Counted from the stretch's first letter, positions 32,480 through 43,150 are shown. The stretch: 64,000 bases of DNA from Uranotaenia lowii (GCF_029784155.1 NC_073693.1:163600031-163664030), one strand, 5' to 3'. Notes: generated by a model from the sequence alone, not told the origin. Program-made: numbers and translations.

Positions 32480-34888
32480 ACTACCTACCTAAGGGTCCAG
32501 CGCCGATTGACCGGTGCATAGGGCTGAGATAAAAGATCTCCACTGCTGGCGATCCGGAGCCAGCGTCTTCACTTGCTGCCAGCCGAGGTTCTCGTCAACT
32601 GTGCGGATTTCAGCGGCTAGACTTCGCCGCCACGAGCTTTTGGGCCTGCCTCTTCTTCGATGCCCATCTGGATTCCAGTCAAGCGCCTCTCTGCAAATCT
32701 CGTTTTCATCTCTTCGCAGCGTGTGCCCAATCCATCTCCACTTACGTTCCCGAATCTCGATTTCTAGCGCCTTTTGATGACACCGGCGATGAAGTTCAAC
32801 GTTTGAGATCCAGTTGCCAGGCCACCAAGCGCGGATGATGTTCCGCAGGCAGCGATTCACAAAAACTTGCAGATTTCGCGTCGTCACCGCATATGTGCAC
32901 CAAGTTTCACACCCGTACAGCAATACGGATTTGACGTTTGAGTTGAAGATTCGGATCTTAGTTCGTAGAGAGATCTGGCGTGACCGCCAGATGTTTCGGA
33001 GACTCGCAAACGCAAATCGGGCTTTTCTGATCCGGGTAGCGATGTCCTTCTTGGTCCCACCATCAGGCGTAATCTGGCTACCAAGATACTGGAAGCACTC
33101 CACTGTCTCAACCTGTTGTCCAGCTACCACGAAATTGGAACGATTTTCTGTATTGATTTCCATCGACTTGGTCTTTCCGACATTGATTTTGAGACCTGCT
33201 GCATTGGAGCTTTCGGTGAGGTCGTCGAGTTTGCTCTGCATGTCTTGTTGTGTTTGGGCGAGCAAAACAATATCGTCTGCCAGGTCAAGGTCGTTCAGTT
33301 GCTCCATGGTTGAAGGATTCCACGGCAATCCTCGGTTTGGTCTACAGTCAATCGATCCAGTCAAGATCTCATCCATTACGATGAGAAAAAGTAGCGGTGA
33401 CAAAAGACATCCTTGTCTCACTCCAGCAGTTACCGGGATTGGTTCGGACAAGACACCGTCGTGCAAGACCTTGCACGAAAATGCCTCGTACTGTGCTTCG
33501 ATGAGATGGACTAGTTTCTCTGGGACCCCTCGTCGTCTAAGAGCAGCCCAAATGTTTTCGTGGTTCAGTCGGTCAAATGCTTTTTCGAAATCAACAAACA
33601 CCAGCAGAAGAGAGTCCTGGAATTCGCTGATTTGTTCCAGTATAATTCGTAGCGTTGTGATGTGGTCCACACATGATCGTCCAGATCGGAATCCAGCTTG
33701 TTGCCGTCGGAGTGTAGCGTCGATTTTCTCCTGGATCCTGTTCAGGATCACTTTGCAGAGTACTTTGAGGGTTGTACAGATCAAAGTTATGCCACGCCAG
33801 TTACCGCACTCTGTTAGGTCTCCTTTCTTTGGGACCTTCACGAGGATACCCTGCATCCAGTCGGCCGGGAATGTTGCAGTATCCCAAATGTCAGCGAATA
33901 GACGGTGCATATTTTGTGCTGACAAGGCAGGGTCGGCTTTGAGCATTTCAGCAGGAATGCAATCGATTCCAGGCGCTTTGTTGGATTTCATGTCCTTGAT
34001 TGCCGCTTCTATTTCAGCCAGCGAGGGCGCTTCCGAGTTGACGCCATTAATGCGACTTACTGTGGGTGCCTCGAGCTGCGGGTTCTGTTGGCCATTGCTA
34101 TTTGTAACTCGAAAAAGTTGTTCAAAATGCTCAGTCCAGCGCTTGAGCTGATCTGTTCGATCTGTCAGCAGCTGACCTGCTCGGTTTTTCAGCGGCATTC
34201 TTGCATTAGTCCTTGCACCACTAAGGCGGCGAGAAATATCATATAATAATCGGATATCTCCAATGGCGGCGGCTCTTTCTCCCTCTTCGGCTAGGGAGTT
34301 TGTCCAGGCTCTCTTGTCTCGTCTACAAGCTCGTTTAACTGCCTTTTCCAGCTCCGCATATCGTAAGCGGGCGGCTGCTTTGGCTGACGCGGTACATGCC
34401 TGCTCAATTCCGACTTTCGCCTTTCTCCGATCATCGATTGTCCTCCAGGTTTCATCCGACATCCATTCACTTCGTCTTCCACAAACTTTACCGAGAGTAC
34501 CATGGCTCGTCGTGATAAAGGCATTCTTGATTCCACACCACTGTTCTTCGACTGTTCCGTCTGTCGGCAGCTCCGAGGCTCGGGATTCTAGCTGTTCAAC
34601 GTATGCCCTTTTCACCTCTGGATTCTCCAACCGGCGGACGTCGTATCGACACCCGACTTTCTCCTCGCGCCGTTGGACACGCGCAACTCTCAGTCGTATC
34701 TCGCCAAGGACGAGGTGATGGTCAGATGCAATGTCTGCGCTTCGTTTGTTGCGGACATCAAAAAGGCTCCTTCTCCATTTTCGGCTGATGCAGATGTGGT
34801 CAATTTGATTTTCTGTGCGGCCATCTCAGGATACCCAAGTGACCTTATGTGCTGGTCGATGGGGGAAGAGCGATCCACCGATTACCAT
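32480..34888 (-). mobile_element. RTE-clade LINE, 5'-truncated
   Basis: Minus strand. The 3' tail is TAGGTAGGTAG, directly after the ORF stop with almost no 3' UTR, as in RTE elements. The 5' end falls inside the endonuclease at about 34888. Flanks GGCCAGTGAAGA (32468-32479) and GGCCAGTTAAGA (34889-34900) form a 12-bp target duplication with one mismatch. It sits inside CCCAG-family copy 2. Confidence 0.85.
32489..34888 (-). pseudogene. RTE endonuclease (partial) and reverse transcriptase
   Basis: One frame runs to the stop at 32489 with a single in-frame TGA at 34826-34828. N-terminal to the TGA is GSLFPHRPAHKVTW; after it come IDHICIS and ASDHHLVLG, the C-terminal endonuclease motifs. Counting from 34630, the RT has DFEKAFD near residue 347 and LADDIVLL near 450. 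A C-terminal block with KWRWIGHTLRRDE and RRRGRPKSSWRR is typical of RTE proteins. The N-terminal half of the endonuclease was lost by 5' truncation, so this copy cannot be autonomous, although its RT is otherwise intact. Confidence 0.88.
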
Positions 34889-35220
34889 GGCCAGTTAAGA
34901 CGTGGCTCTTTAAGAAGAAGTTCCAACGAGTTCCAAGTTTGTTCCTGCTGAGTTAAGTTCCTCCTTTAATTCCTTCCAAGTTAAGTTTTCCTTCCTCCTT
35001 TAAGTTATGATTCCTTCGATTAATTATAAGTGTAAATAGTGTAAATAAAACTGTAAATAGAGAACATTTAAGTGACAAGTTATAAGTCAAACTCCTTCCA
35101 ATTAACATCCGGGAAATTGTGTCTTCGGACTTTTCGAACGGTCCCCAAAGTCGAGCAAAAATACAGTCCACGGCTCTTTCAAAGTTGTTGAGAAATATAC
35201 CTACAAAGATGTTTGCTGGG

Positions 35221-36313
35221 CGCTTTTGGGCGGTGGTCACTCTGGATGTGAAGAACGCCTTCAACAGTGTCAGTGGAACAGCGATTGCGTTGTCGCTCAT
35301 CCAAATGAGGATCCCGGCATATCTGTATAGGCTTTTGGAAAGTTACTTCCGCAATCGCCAACTGTAGTATTTGGATTTGCGGATGATGTAGTCTTCATGG
35401 CGAGAGGCTCCTCAACAGCGGAGGTTGAGCTACTGGCTACGGTAGCTTCAAGGCAGAGGAAAGCTGGATGCACTTCAAGTGCGTCTAGCCCACCACAAAA
35501 CCGAGATGGTGCTAATCACCAACCTGATCTCACCCCAAACAGGTACCATTGCCGTTGGACCGTGCAATATCGTGTCTAAACGCGCAATCAAGTACCTAGG
35601 GGTGATAGATGACAGGCTCAGCTTTACGAGCCATGTCGACTACGTGTGCAAAAGAGCGGCAATGACCACGGCCGCCCTCACACGGATGATGCCGAATTCC
35701 TCGGCAATCCGAAGTAGTAAAAGGAAGATCCTGGCAAGTGTGACCATATCAATCTTGCGGTACGGAACAGCGGAGGCAGGCCCTGGGAAGAAGCTGTAAC
35801 CTGCAGCGACTTAGCAGCGTTCAGCGGCTGATGAACCTGTGGGTTATCAGCGGATACCGGATCATGTCGTTCGAAGCCGCCTGTGTAATGGCGGGTGTCA
35901 TGCCTGCCCATCTTGGTTTTGATAGAGGAGGATGTCTACTGCTATGACAACAAAGACACGCCCAACGTACGAGATATCACCAATGAGGACTCGATGTCCA
36001 ACTGGCAGCAGCTGTAGGACAGCTCACAGGTGGAAGGAGGACCCTTCATCTCGTTGTGGCTTTGCCACATTGCTCAGATTGTGGGGATGTAGAGGAAACA
36101 TCCGAGCATGTGGTGTTTGTCTGTCCGAGGTTTGCGGCGGTACGTACTACCATATTTGCCACCTGTGGGCCCGATACGACAGCAGACAACGTTGCACAGA
36201 GGATGTGTGCGGATTCCAACACTTGGCATGCGGTCAGCGATGGGTTCACCCGGATCATGACTGCCCTGCAGAGGAGGTGGAACCAACGGCAGTCCGCAAA
36301 CGGTGTAGAATGA
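35221..36313 (+). pseudogene. R1-clade LINE ORF2, RT and C-terminal zinc knuckle (R1 copy B)
   Basis: Begins RFWAVVTLDVKNAF, the first RT Asp motif, in frame with 31607-31695. After YFRNRQL there is a stop and a deletion of roughly 50-60 residues, then FADDV (35376-35387). A shifted frame gives LAHHKTEMVL and IKYLGV, then KRAAMTTAAL and SSKRKILASV. The last frame carries C-x2-C-x9-H-x4-C beginning at 36071 (CSDCGDVEETSEH...C), the R1/Jockey C-terminal knuckle. Several frameshifts make it non-functional. Confidence 0.85.
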
Positions 36314-37916
36314 CTCCATCGACGGGGAGCATCTGAGTAATGTGCGTCCGATCCCTTGATCGAAGCTACAAAGATAAGGCAACATCTTCTGCGTAGCGGA
36401 GGTCAGGGATGCGCCGCGAACGTGTGTAGGATACCCCAACGTCGGGGGGTATCCGAGTAGCGCCGCTTACTAATAGGGAAACTGCAGGGATAAGACTTTA
36501 CCTTCTTCGTAGCGGATCTCGAGGGAAGAGGGATAACCACTGTCGGGGGATACCCACGGGTAGAGAGGCTCTCGTTGCTGGGCGAGCCTCTCGAGTCGGG
36601 GTAGCATGTCGTCACCGTCGGGAAACATCTGAGTCGTAGCGTTCCAAGTCCCGAATGTATGCCGTGACAGGCACGAGTCCAGGACAAGCTGCTCTCGACC
36701 TGGCACACAACGAGCAGAAAAATCCGCGGGCCAAAAATCCTAGGGTTGCCAGCCAAGAGGGATAAAGAAGACCGGACAACGGTCGGAGAAGACTGACCCC
36801 ATCGGCGGGGGACTGTCGAGTAGAGTGCGTCCGACCCCACGGTTTGAAGTTACAAAGATAAGACAATACCTTCTGCGTAGCGGATGCCGTGGGTGCGCCG
36901 CGTTCGTGCGTAGGATGCTCCACCTTCGGGGAGTATCCGAGTAGAGCGGTTCTTAACGACAGAAGCTGCGGGGATAAGACTTGACCTTCTTCGCAGTGGA
37001 AATCGTTGGGAAAGGGTTATTCCACGTTCGGGGAATACCCACGGGTAGAGAGGCTCTCGACGCCGGGTGAGCCATTCGAGTCGGAGTAGGATGACGTCGT
37101 CGTCGGGAATTATCCGAGTCGTTGCGTTAAGTCTCGCACGTGTGCCGTGACAGGCGCGAGTCTAGGATAAGCTGCTCTCGATCAGGCACACGACGGGCAA
37201 GGTGGCAAACTTCGAACCCTGAAGATAAGAGGTCGGGCCTAGAGGAGAGGTCAGGTCTTAAACCTTCAGGTGGAGAGGTTTGTGTGGTCAACTCCGAGTC
37301 TTTATGATAAGAGGCCGGGTCTCAAGTCGTAAGAGGAGGGATCAGGCCCCTTATCAACAAGAGGAGGGGTACAAGTGGTCACCTCGAGTCATTACGAGGA
37401 GAGGTCAGATTTCAAGTCGTTAGAGGAAAAATCGGGCCTTGAATCGTGCAGAGGAGAGGTAAACCTCGAGTCGATGCGAGAAGGGGTCGGATCTCGGGTC
37501 GTTAAAGGAGAGATCAGGCCTCGCGTCGTAAAGAGGAGAGGTTTGTGTGGGAATCTCGAGTCATTGCGAGGAGATGTCAGTTCTCAAGTCGTTAGAGGAG
37601 AGTTCAGGCGTCGAGTCGTAAGGATAAGAGGTTTTGCTGAAAGTGGTCTCGTTAATGAGTGTTGCCTTGGAGCGCATTAGCGCGAATAGACCTCCCACTA
37701 TTGAAGCATAGTGTGCTAAACAGTTCGAGGTGGGAGCCAGGTCTGTGACCCCAGGTGGAGTTTAGGGAGTAGGGGTATACACGGAATATATCATGAGTCT
37801 TCCCATTGTACCCATGGACCCAGAGTAGCAAACTGGGGGGACGCGGTGGCTCGCCGTGCCTTGGAATACAATCCGTAAACCGGGATCTACCACCTGCGGT
37901 TACCAACTAAAAAAAA
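36311..37916 (+). repeat. R1 copy B 3' UTR with nested tandem repeats and A-tail
   Basis: A unit of about 483 bp occurs twice (36311-36793 and 36794-about 37276), each starting TGACYCCATCG and holding GATAAGACTT and ACGGGTAGAGAGGCTCTCG. It is followed by shorter repeats (37220-37640) built on GAGTCRTTRCGAGGAGA and AAGTCGTTAGAGGAGA. The last 250 bp (37664-37910) recur in inverted orientation at 56380-56640. Ends in ACCAACTAAAAAAAA. Confidence 0.75.
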
Positions 37917-38060
37917 CCCGTGCTAAGTGTTAGTAGAAGTTTTTTTTTATAAACATTGTAACCATGACAATTGGTGACGTCAGTTGCATTTTCAAACAAA
38001 CAACCATCAGCGAAAACTAGAGAACAAAATCATTTCCAACTGCTGTTTACGATTCTTTTC

Positions 38061-41001
38061 TTTTTTTTTTTTTTTTTTTAATTTTTGTAGCGGCCCACCA
38101 CACTCCCCCACACCAAAAGGCTCAATTGAGCCCCCTGGTAATGGACGCTACTGTTCTCAGCATGTCTGGCAGCAAAATGATAATAAGAGTAAACGCGAGC
38201 AAATTTTAATCATGCTGAGAACACAAATATTTATAATGTCGTGCGAGGAAATGTATTATTTAACTAAATTGACTACAATATGAAATCTCAATGGAAAATA
38301 ATTTCCTTTGAAGAGATTCATTATTCGATATTTACTAATATACTATTTATTTATTGCTAATTTTATTATGTTATGTTCAATAATTTTATAAGATAAAATA
38401 CAAACTACAAGATTTTTAAGAAAAATAATATTAGATATTAACGCTACAAAAGTACAAAAGGTAAACAAAACAAAGACTGGTTGATGATCGACTGTTTTAA
38501 TGGTTCAATTTTTCTTTCAAAAGCTGTATCACTTTGGTTTTGAACATGGAACGATTGGTTATGTTTTTAATATCCGTTGGTAAGGTGTTGTATTTAGTAG
38601 GTCCAATAAATGAAATTCTTTTTTGCCCTAATGATGTTGTGGATCGGCTTCGTTGCAAGAAATCTGACTGGCGAGTGTTATGAGTTCGCAACCCCGTAGT
38701 AAAATGGAGGTTTTGAATATTTTCAATTGAGTGTAGATTATCATAGACATATACAACAGTTTGCAAATCACAGAGTTCAGATATTGGAAGAACGTTATGC
38801 GTTCTTAAAGAGTAAAGCTGAAGGGTAGGGTATAACAAAGGGAGCTTTAAGATGTTTTTCAAGCATCTATTCTGGAGCGTTTGAAGTTTCTGTAAGTGGG
38901 ACAAGGAGGCTCTTCCCCATATCATAATAAGGTAGTTCAATTGAGAGTGGATAAACGCAAAATAAAATTTAAAGAGAACATGTTGTGGAACAAAATTTCT
39001 CAGTTTCCAAAGAACACCGCAAAGAGGAGTAATTTTTTTTTCCAAGTGTTCAATGTGACGATTCCATGAGAGAGTTTCATCTAAGTAAATTCCCAAGTAT
39101 TTAAAATAACTAACTCTCTCAATAGTATTTCCATTCATAGCTGGGTCATTAGTACGAAGTAGCTTTTTATGCGAAGAACGAAACAACATGTATTTTGTTT
39201 TAGTATAATTTAGTGAAAGTAGGTTTGAATTGAAATATTTTGAAAGCAGTTTTAGGTCGTCTTCAATGTGCTGAATTATAATATCAGGTGAAGTTTCAGA
39301 ATAAAAAATTGCTGTATCATCGGCAAATAAACGTGCTGTGCCTTTAAGTTGAAGGTTACATAAATCATTGACATATAAAAGGAAAAGTATTGGCCCGATA
39401 TTACTCCCTTGTGGTACACCGATATCAATATTTCTTAATTCGCTTCTTGTGTTTTCAATAGCCACATACTGCTTGCGACCTTCTAAGTAGCTACGAAGGA
39501 TATTATTTGCTGTTCCTCTTATCCCGTATTTATACAGTTTGGACAATAATATGTCATGATTTAGAGTATCGAAGGCTTTTTTGAGATCCAAAAATAGTGC
39601 CACAACAATATTTTTTGACTCTATTTTACATATGATGGAGTCAACTAATTCTGAGATGGCAATTTGAGTGCTCGAACCTGATCTAAATCCATATTGCAGT
39701 TTATAAAGTATATTGTTCTGATTTAGAAAGTCTACAATTCTATTAACAAGAAGCTTCTCGAACACTTTACTAAAAACGCTTAAAGTCGAGATAGGGCGAT
39801 AGTTATTGACGTCAAGCAAATCGCCAGCCTTAAAAACAGGGATGACTTTCGCAATTTTTAGACAGTTCGGGAAAACTCCTGACTCCAAAATTTTATTAAA
39901 GTATTGTGTAAGTATGTGCGAGAATGTTTCGTGGTTATTTTTCAAGACATTAACAGGGAAACCATCTGGTCCATGACCCTTTTTATTTTTAAGTGAAAAA
40001 ATTACAAGTCGAACCTCGTTTACACTAGCGGGCCGTAAGAATATTGTATTTTCTACCTGTTCGATTTGAGTCAAATGATCATTTTCAGTATTTACTGGAA
40101 TCTTTTCAGCCAGGTTCTTTCCAATTGTGGAAAAGTGTTTGTTAAATTTCTCACAAATCTGTGTACTATTGGTTATAACACCTCTTTCATCTGAAAGGTT
40201 AATTGAGGAAGTCGTTTTAGATTTACCTAAGAGCGTATTAATGTTTCTCCAGAGCTTTGAATGTGGTGAATTATTTAATAAGCGCTCGTAATAGAGCCTT
40301 TTACATTCTTGTTTTTTTGAACTCAATTTTTTATTTATGTGAATTAGCATCTCTTTTAAATTGATATCATTTGGATGCTTTTTCGATCGTTTTAAATAAT
40401 TCTCTTTTATTTTGATGAGTGTCCAGAGGTCAAATGTCATCCACGGACAGCAATTTCCTTTAAGTTTTACCCTTTTATTAAGTGTTCGAGAAGAAATTTT
40501 CACAAAGCGATTGTAAGTTGATGTGATTTCTTGTAGGCCTTCATCAACATTTTCTGGTAGTTGAATACTGTTTAAATAATTCACAAATAAGCTGTTTAGT
40601 TTAGCGTTATCAACTATCTCTTTCCTAAGAATTGTTACATTTTTATCACATAATAAATTGAATGATGTGAGTATTTGTAAATGGTCACTAACATCAGAAA
40701 AGATTGTATCATTTTTCAATCGATCTAAGTCAATTTGCTTCGATATAACGTGATCTAGAATATTCTGAGTTGTTGGCCTAGTAGGAAAGGTGTTTGTACA
40801 AGCGTATCCAAAAGATTCTAAGATAGATCTATATTTTGCTACGGTATTCAGGTTAATCAAATTCACAGGAACGTTTAGGTCACCGACAATGAAGCTGGAG
40901 TGATTATCAGCAACAGACGTTAGAAGAGATTCAATTTGATCACAAAACATGTTAAACGGGAATGAAGGGGGTCTATATACGCCATTCTTGCCTAGGATAC
41001 A
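38061..41001 (-). mobile_element. CR1/L2-supergroup LINE, 5'-truncated, with poly(A) tail
   Basis: Minus strand. A 19-nt T run on the plus strand (38061-38079) is the poly(A) tail. About 415 bp of 3' UTR leads to the ORF stop at 38497. The frame stays open above the first ATG to an in-frame stop at 41002-41004, where similarity to LINE endonuclease ends and another repeat begins. No target duplication was convincing. Confidence 0.8.
38497..40950 (-). CDS. CR1/L2-type LINE ORF2: endonuclease C-terminus and reverse transcriptase, 817 aa
   Basis: An uninterrupted frame. Endonuclease: GVYRPPSFP just above the first ATG, GDLNV at residues 23-27 and SDH at 88-90; the N-terminal catalytic parts are missing. 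RT: LFLDLKKAFDTLNHD with Asp 455, GVPQGSNIGPILFLLYVND near 511-529 and FADD at 542-545. The C-terminal YLGIYLDETLSW and HSQLNYLIMIWG blocks and the QKRISFIGPTKYNTLP ending are characteristic of CR1/L2-type elements. No RNase H and no CCHC knuckle. The lack of any stop or shift suggests recent insertion, although 5' truncation makes it dead on arrival. Confidence 0.88.
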   Translation of the reverse strand: MFCDQIESLLTSVADNHSSFIVGDLNVPVNLINLNTVAKYRSILESFGYACTNTFPTRPTTQNILDHVISKQIDLDRLKNDTIFSDVSDHLQILTSFNLLCDKNVTILRKEIVDNAKLNSLFVNYLNSIQLPENVDEGLQEITSTYNRFVKISSRTLNKRVKLKGNCCPWMTFDLWTLIKIKENYLKRSKKHPNDINLKEMLIHINKKLSSKKQECKRLYYERLLNNSPHSKLWRNINTLLGKSKTTSSINLSDERGVITNSTQICEKFNKHFSTIGKNLAEKIPVNTENDHLTQIEQVENTIFLRPASVNEVRLVIFSLKNKKGHGPDGFPVNVLKNNHETFSHILTQYFNKILESGVFPNCLKIAKVIPVFKAGDLLDVNNYRPISTLSVFSKVFEKLLVNRIVDFLNQNNILYKLQYGFRSGSSTQIAISELVDSIICKIESKNIVVALFLDLKKAFDTLNHDILLSKLYKYGIRGTANNILRSYLEGRKQYVAIENTRSELRNIDIGVPQGSNIGPILFLLYVNDLCNLQLKGTARLFADDTAIFYSETSPDIIIQHIEDDLKLLSKYFNSNLLSLNYTKTKYMLFRSSHKKLLRTNDPAMNGNTIERVSYFKYLGIYLDETLSWNRHIEHLEKKITPLCGVLWKLRNFVPQHVLFKFYFAFIHSQLNYLIMIWGRASLSHLQKLQTLQNRCLKNILKLPLLYPTLQLYSLRTHNVLPISELCDLQTVVYVYDNLHSIENIQNLHFTTGLRTHNTRQSDFLQRSRSTTSLGQKRISFIGPTKYNTLPTDIKNITNRSMFKTKVIQLLKEKLNH

Positions 41002-41099
41002 TTAACATCCTGGTAAGTGACGTAGGCTTTGTTTACCTTTTTGCTTTTTGAATAACGAGTTCTGGAATAGTGTAAGTATTTGTTCTTCACCTTTCTTTG

Positions 41100-42298
41100 T
41101 ACCTCATTGGACTAATACTCCCAGGTATTTCAGCTGCTGTTTCGAAGATGACATGTGCCCTCCAACAGTAATCACCATGTGCGGCACAACTCTTTTATTG
41201 GTCATGAACAGAAAGAATTTCGGTTTTATGGTGAGCTATCTGAAGCTTTACTCCCTCCATCCAGATGCCAACCCTTTCTACGGACACCGTTGTAAGGTCT
41301 TCGTCAGTAAATCCGCACGCCTGCAGGTATTTTCAGCGTTAACACCTCATTATACATGGCATTCCAAAGCACAAGTCTAAATATCGAACCCTGTGGAACA
41401 CCCGCTGTTAGAGCAGTTGATCGTATCTCAGTTTCGGTTTCGTACGTCAGGACTCGATTTTCGAAGAAGCTTCTTATTATCCTGCAGAGGGTTTTGGGAA
41501 CACGCATCCTGTGAAGTACTTTGGCAATCGCTTCCCAGCTGGCATTGTTGAAGGCATTCTTAACATCGATTGTTACATTGGCGCAGTGACGAACACCTGT
41601 CCCCTTCTTTTTATATGCTCGCTTCGTGTACTCTGTCACCATTCGTATGGCGTTCACCGTAGATCTCCCTTTACGAAAACCGAGCTGTCTGTCTGACAGT
41701 CAACTTTCGCCTTCTGAGTTGATAATAAGTCTGTTAAATATTATCCTCTCCATTAGCTTACCCAGGGTGTCCAGCAGACAAGTGGGTTTGTATGATGATG
41801 GATGCTCTCGGGGTTTTCCAGGTTTAGATAGACACGAATTGGGAAAAGATCCCCCGTCGTCACTTTTTTTGGACCACTATGAAAGTATCTGTACCGCCAC
41901 CTTCAGCACTGCATTTGGGATTCCGTCCGGACCAGGGGCCTTATACACCGCAAGTTTCTTAGCGATAGCCACAAATTCCCCGTTCGTTATTGGCTCGATG
42001 TCGTGGGCACCGCGTCTTACTGCGGGAAAAGATGTGCAACGATCTCTCTCACTTTTACGAACACTTTTCGGTCGCCTTGGGCCACCGAATCTCACCAGTG
42101 CAACTATATAGATTTGGCCACATGCGTTATCATCTACGCTTTGGTATAACGCTCTGTATCAGTTTGTATGTTTCTCGTCCGTTGAGCTCGTCGTCTGGCT
42201 TTAAGACCATTTGTACGAAACTCAGCTATTTCTGAGGTCCACCAGAAAGCTGGTCGTCGCCACCACTTCGGTGTATTCCTTCTGGGCATGGCCATGTC
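41100..42298 (-). pseudogene. R1-clade LINE ORF2, RT half (R1 copy C)
   Basis: Minus strand, read from high to low coordinates. First come MPRRNTPKWWRRPAFWWTSE and the linker, then APGPDGIPNAVLKVAV (about 41890-41940), GRSTVNAIRMV, ANVTIDVKNAFNNASW and TAGVPQGS (41304-41657 frame). Then come LQIAHHKTEIL and, in a shifted frame, KYLGV near 41120. The FADD box is not preserved. Several frameshifts and stops. Beyond about 41100 no R1 similarity is visible before the CR1-type LINE. Confidence 0.82.
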
Positions 42299-42921
42299 CC
42301 CAGCAAACATTTAAGAAGGTACATCGCAGGAACAACAGAGTTATTCAAAGTAATATACTTGATGAAAACATTGTATTAAACTTACAAAAATAGCATATAG
42401 CAACAAAAGTGGAGGCGATATATCTACAATGACAAGATTAAAACGATTCGATATACCCACAAAAAGCAAAATAAACGATTTTATGTAATTTGATTAAAAC
42501 GAAATAAAATTTCCCCGACCAAGATTTGAACTCCTCCGAGTCCGCCGTCCGATATCTTACTACGATGCCAACACATCAGTTGATGTCTATCACGTTATAG
42601 CTCTATAGGTGGGATTTGCTTTTTACGAACCGGTCAAAGGAAGAAAGGGAGAGACCGAATAGAGTGTCAATTGAAGGACCGCCCATTTATTGTAAATCAG
42701 TTAACTCAAATCGTTTATGTCGAATAAGCATATTCTCAACTTTTTGAAGACATATTTACGAGTTGACTCAACTGCTATCCGATTCAACTTTTTTTGGGCC
42801 AAGCTTGTCGTAAATGTATTATAGAAAATCACTCAATACCAACGTGTTAACGATCGTTATTGAAAATGTCTCACTAGTCGATTTGGATCATCATTTCTAT
42901 TACGATTTCATGTTTGCTGGG
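42299..42921 (+). mobile_element. CCCAG-family TIR element, copy 3 (623 bp)
   Basis: Ends: CCCAGCAAACATTTAAGAAGG on the left and, read inward, CCCAGCAAACATGAAATCGT on the right. TC flanks both sides (42297-42298, 42922-42923). Excising it with one TC restores R1 copy C as VAVCDMAMPRRN with no frame change. Internal AAAAGTGGAGGCGATATA is at about 42404-42421. A minus-strand tRNA-like stretch at about 42515-42580 holds TGGCATCGTAGTAAG and GAGTTCAAATCTT, at A-box and B-box spacing. Shortest and best preserved copy. Confidence 0.82.
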
Positions 42922-43150
42922 TCGCACACCGCTACCATCATTTTCGTCAGCTGCTCAGCATTATAGACCTGCGATGCTTCCCGCATGTATATAACTTAGG
43001 TTCACACTTTCTTATCGAAAATTTTAGTCTTCCATCTCCGCTCATTCACTGGCAGTTACCTTACTGCCACCGGATTTCGGTCTCCTACGCTATAGCAAAT
43101 CGCCTAGTGATCGTACAACTGATCTTTGTACTGATGAGAGGCTTTTATTG
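42922..43150 (-). pseudogene. R1 copy C, end of endonuclease and linker
   Basis: The minus strand encodes AICYSVGDRNPVAVR just after the endonuclease DH motif (a TAG replaces the expected Gln). Then, with shifts, comes AEQLTKMMVAVCD, which runs into the element at 42299-42921. It joins 45561-45853 once the PHD-type LINE is removed. Confidence 0.65.

Larger units (their letters stand above)
31696..35220 (-). mobile_element. CCCAG-family TIR element, copy 2, split by an RTE LINE
   Basis: The ends are CCCAGCAAACATGAAATCGC at 31696 and, read inward from 35220, CCCAGCAAACATCTTTGTAG. The first matches the right ends and the second the left ends of the other two copies, so this one lies on the minus strand. 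About 1.1 kb remains once the RTE insertion (32480-34888) is removed. The flanks are TG on the left and CG on the right. With CG restored, R1 copy B reads RRGLRFWAVVTLDVKNAF without a gap, fixing a 2-bp duplication. The shared CAAAGTGGAGGCAATATA motif is at about 32083-32100, minus strand. Confidence 0.75.

Noticed and set aside
32814..34151. A 445-codon plus-strand frame
   Set aside because: It is the antisense shadow of the RTE reverse transcriptase on the minus strand; its residues show no domain and a biased composition typical of reverse reading.
36046..36923. Multiple overlapping frames on both strands across the GC-rich region
   Set aside because: Apart from the R1 knuckle frame they lie in a tandemly repeated 3' UTR and are by-products of low stop frequency.
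41048..42235. Plus-strand frames opposite R1 copy C
   Set aside because: All are antisense to the R1 reverse transcriptase fragments on the minus strand.
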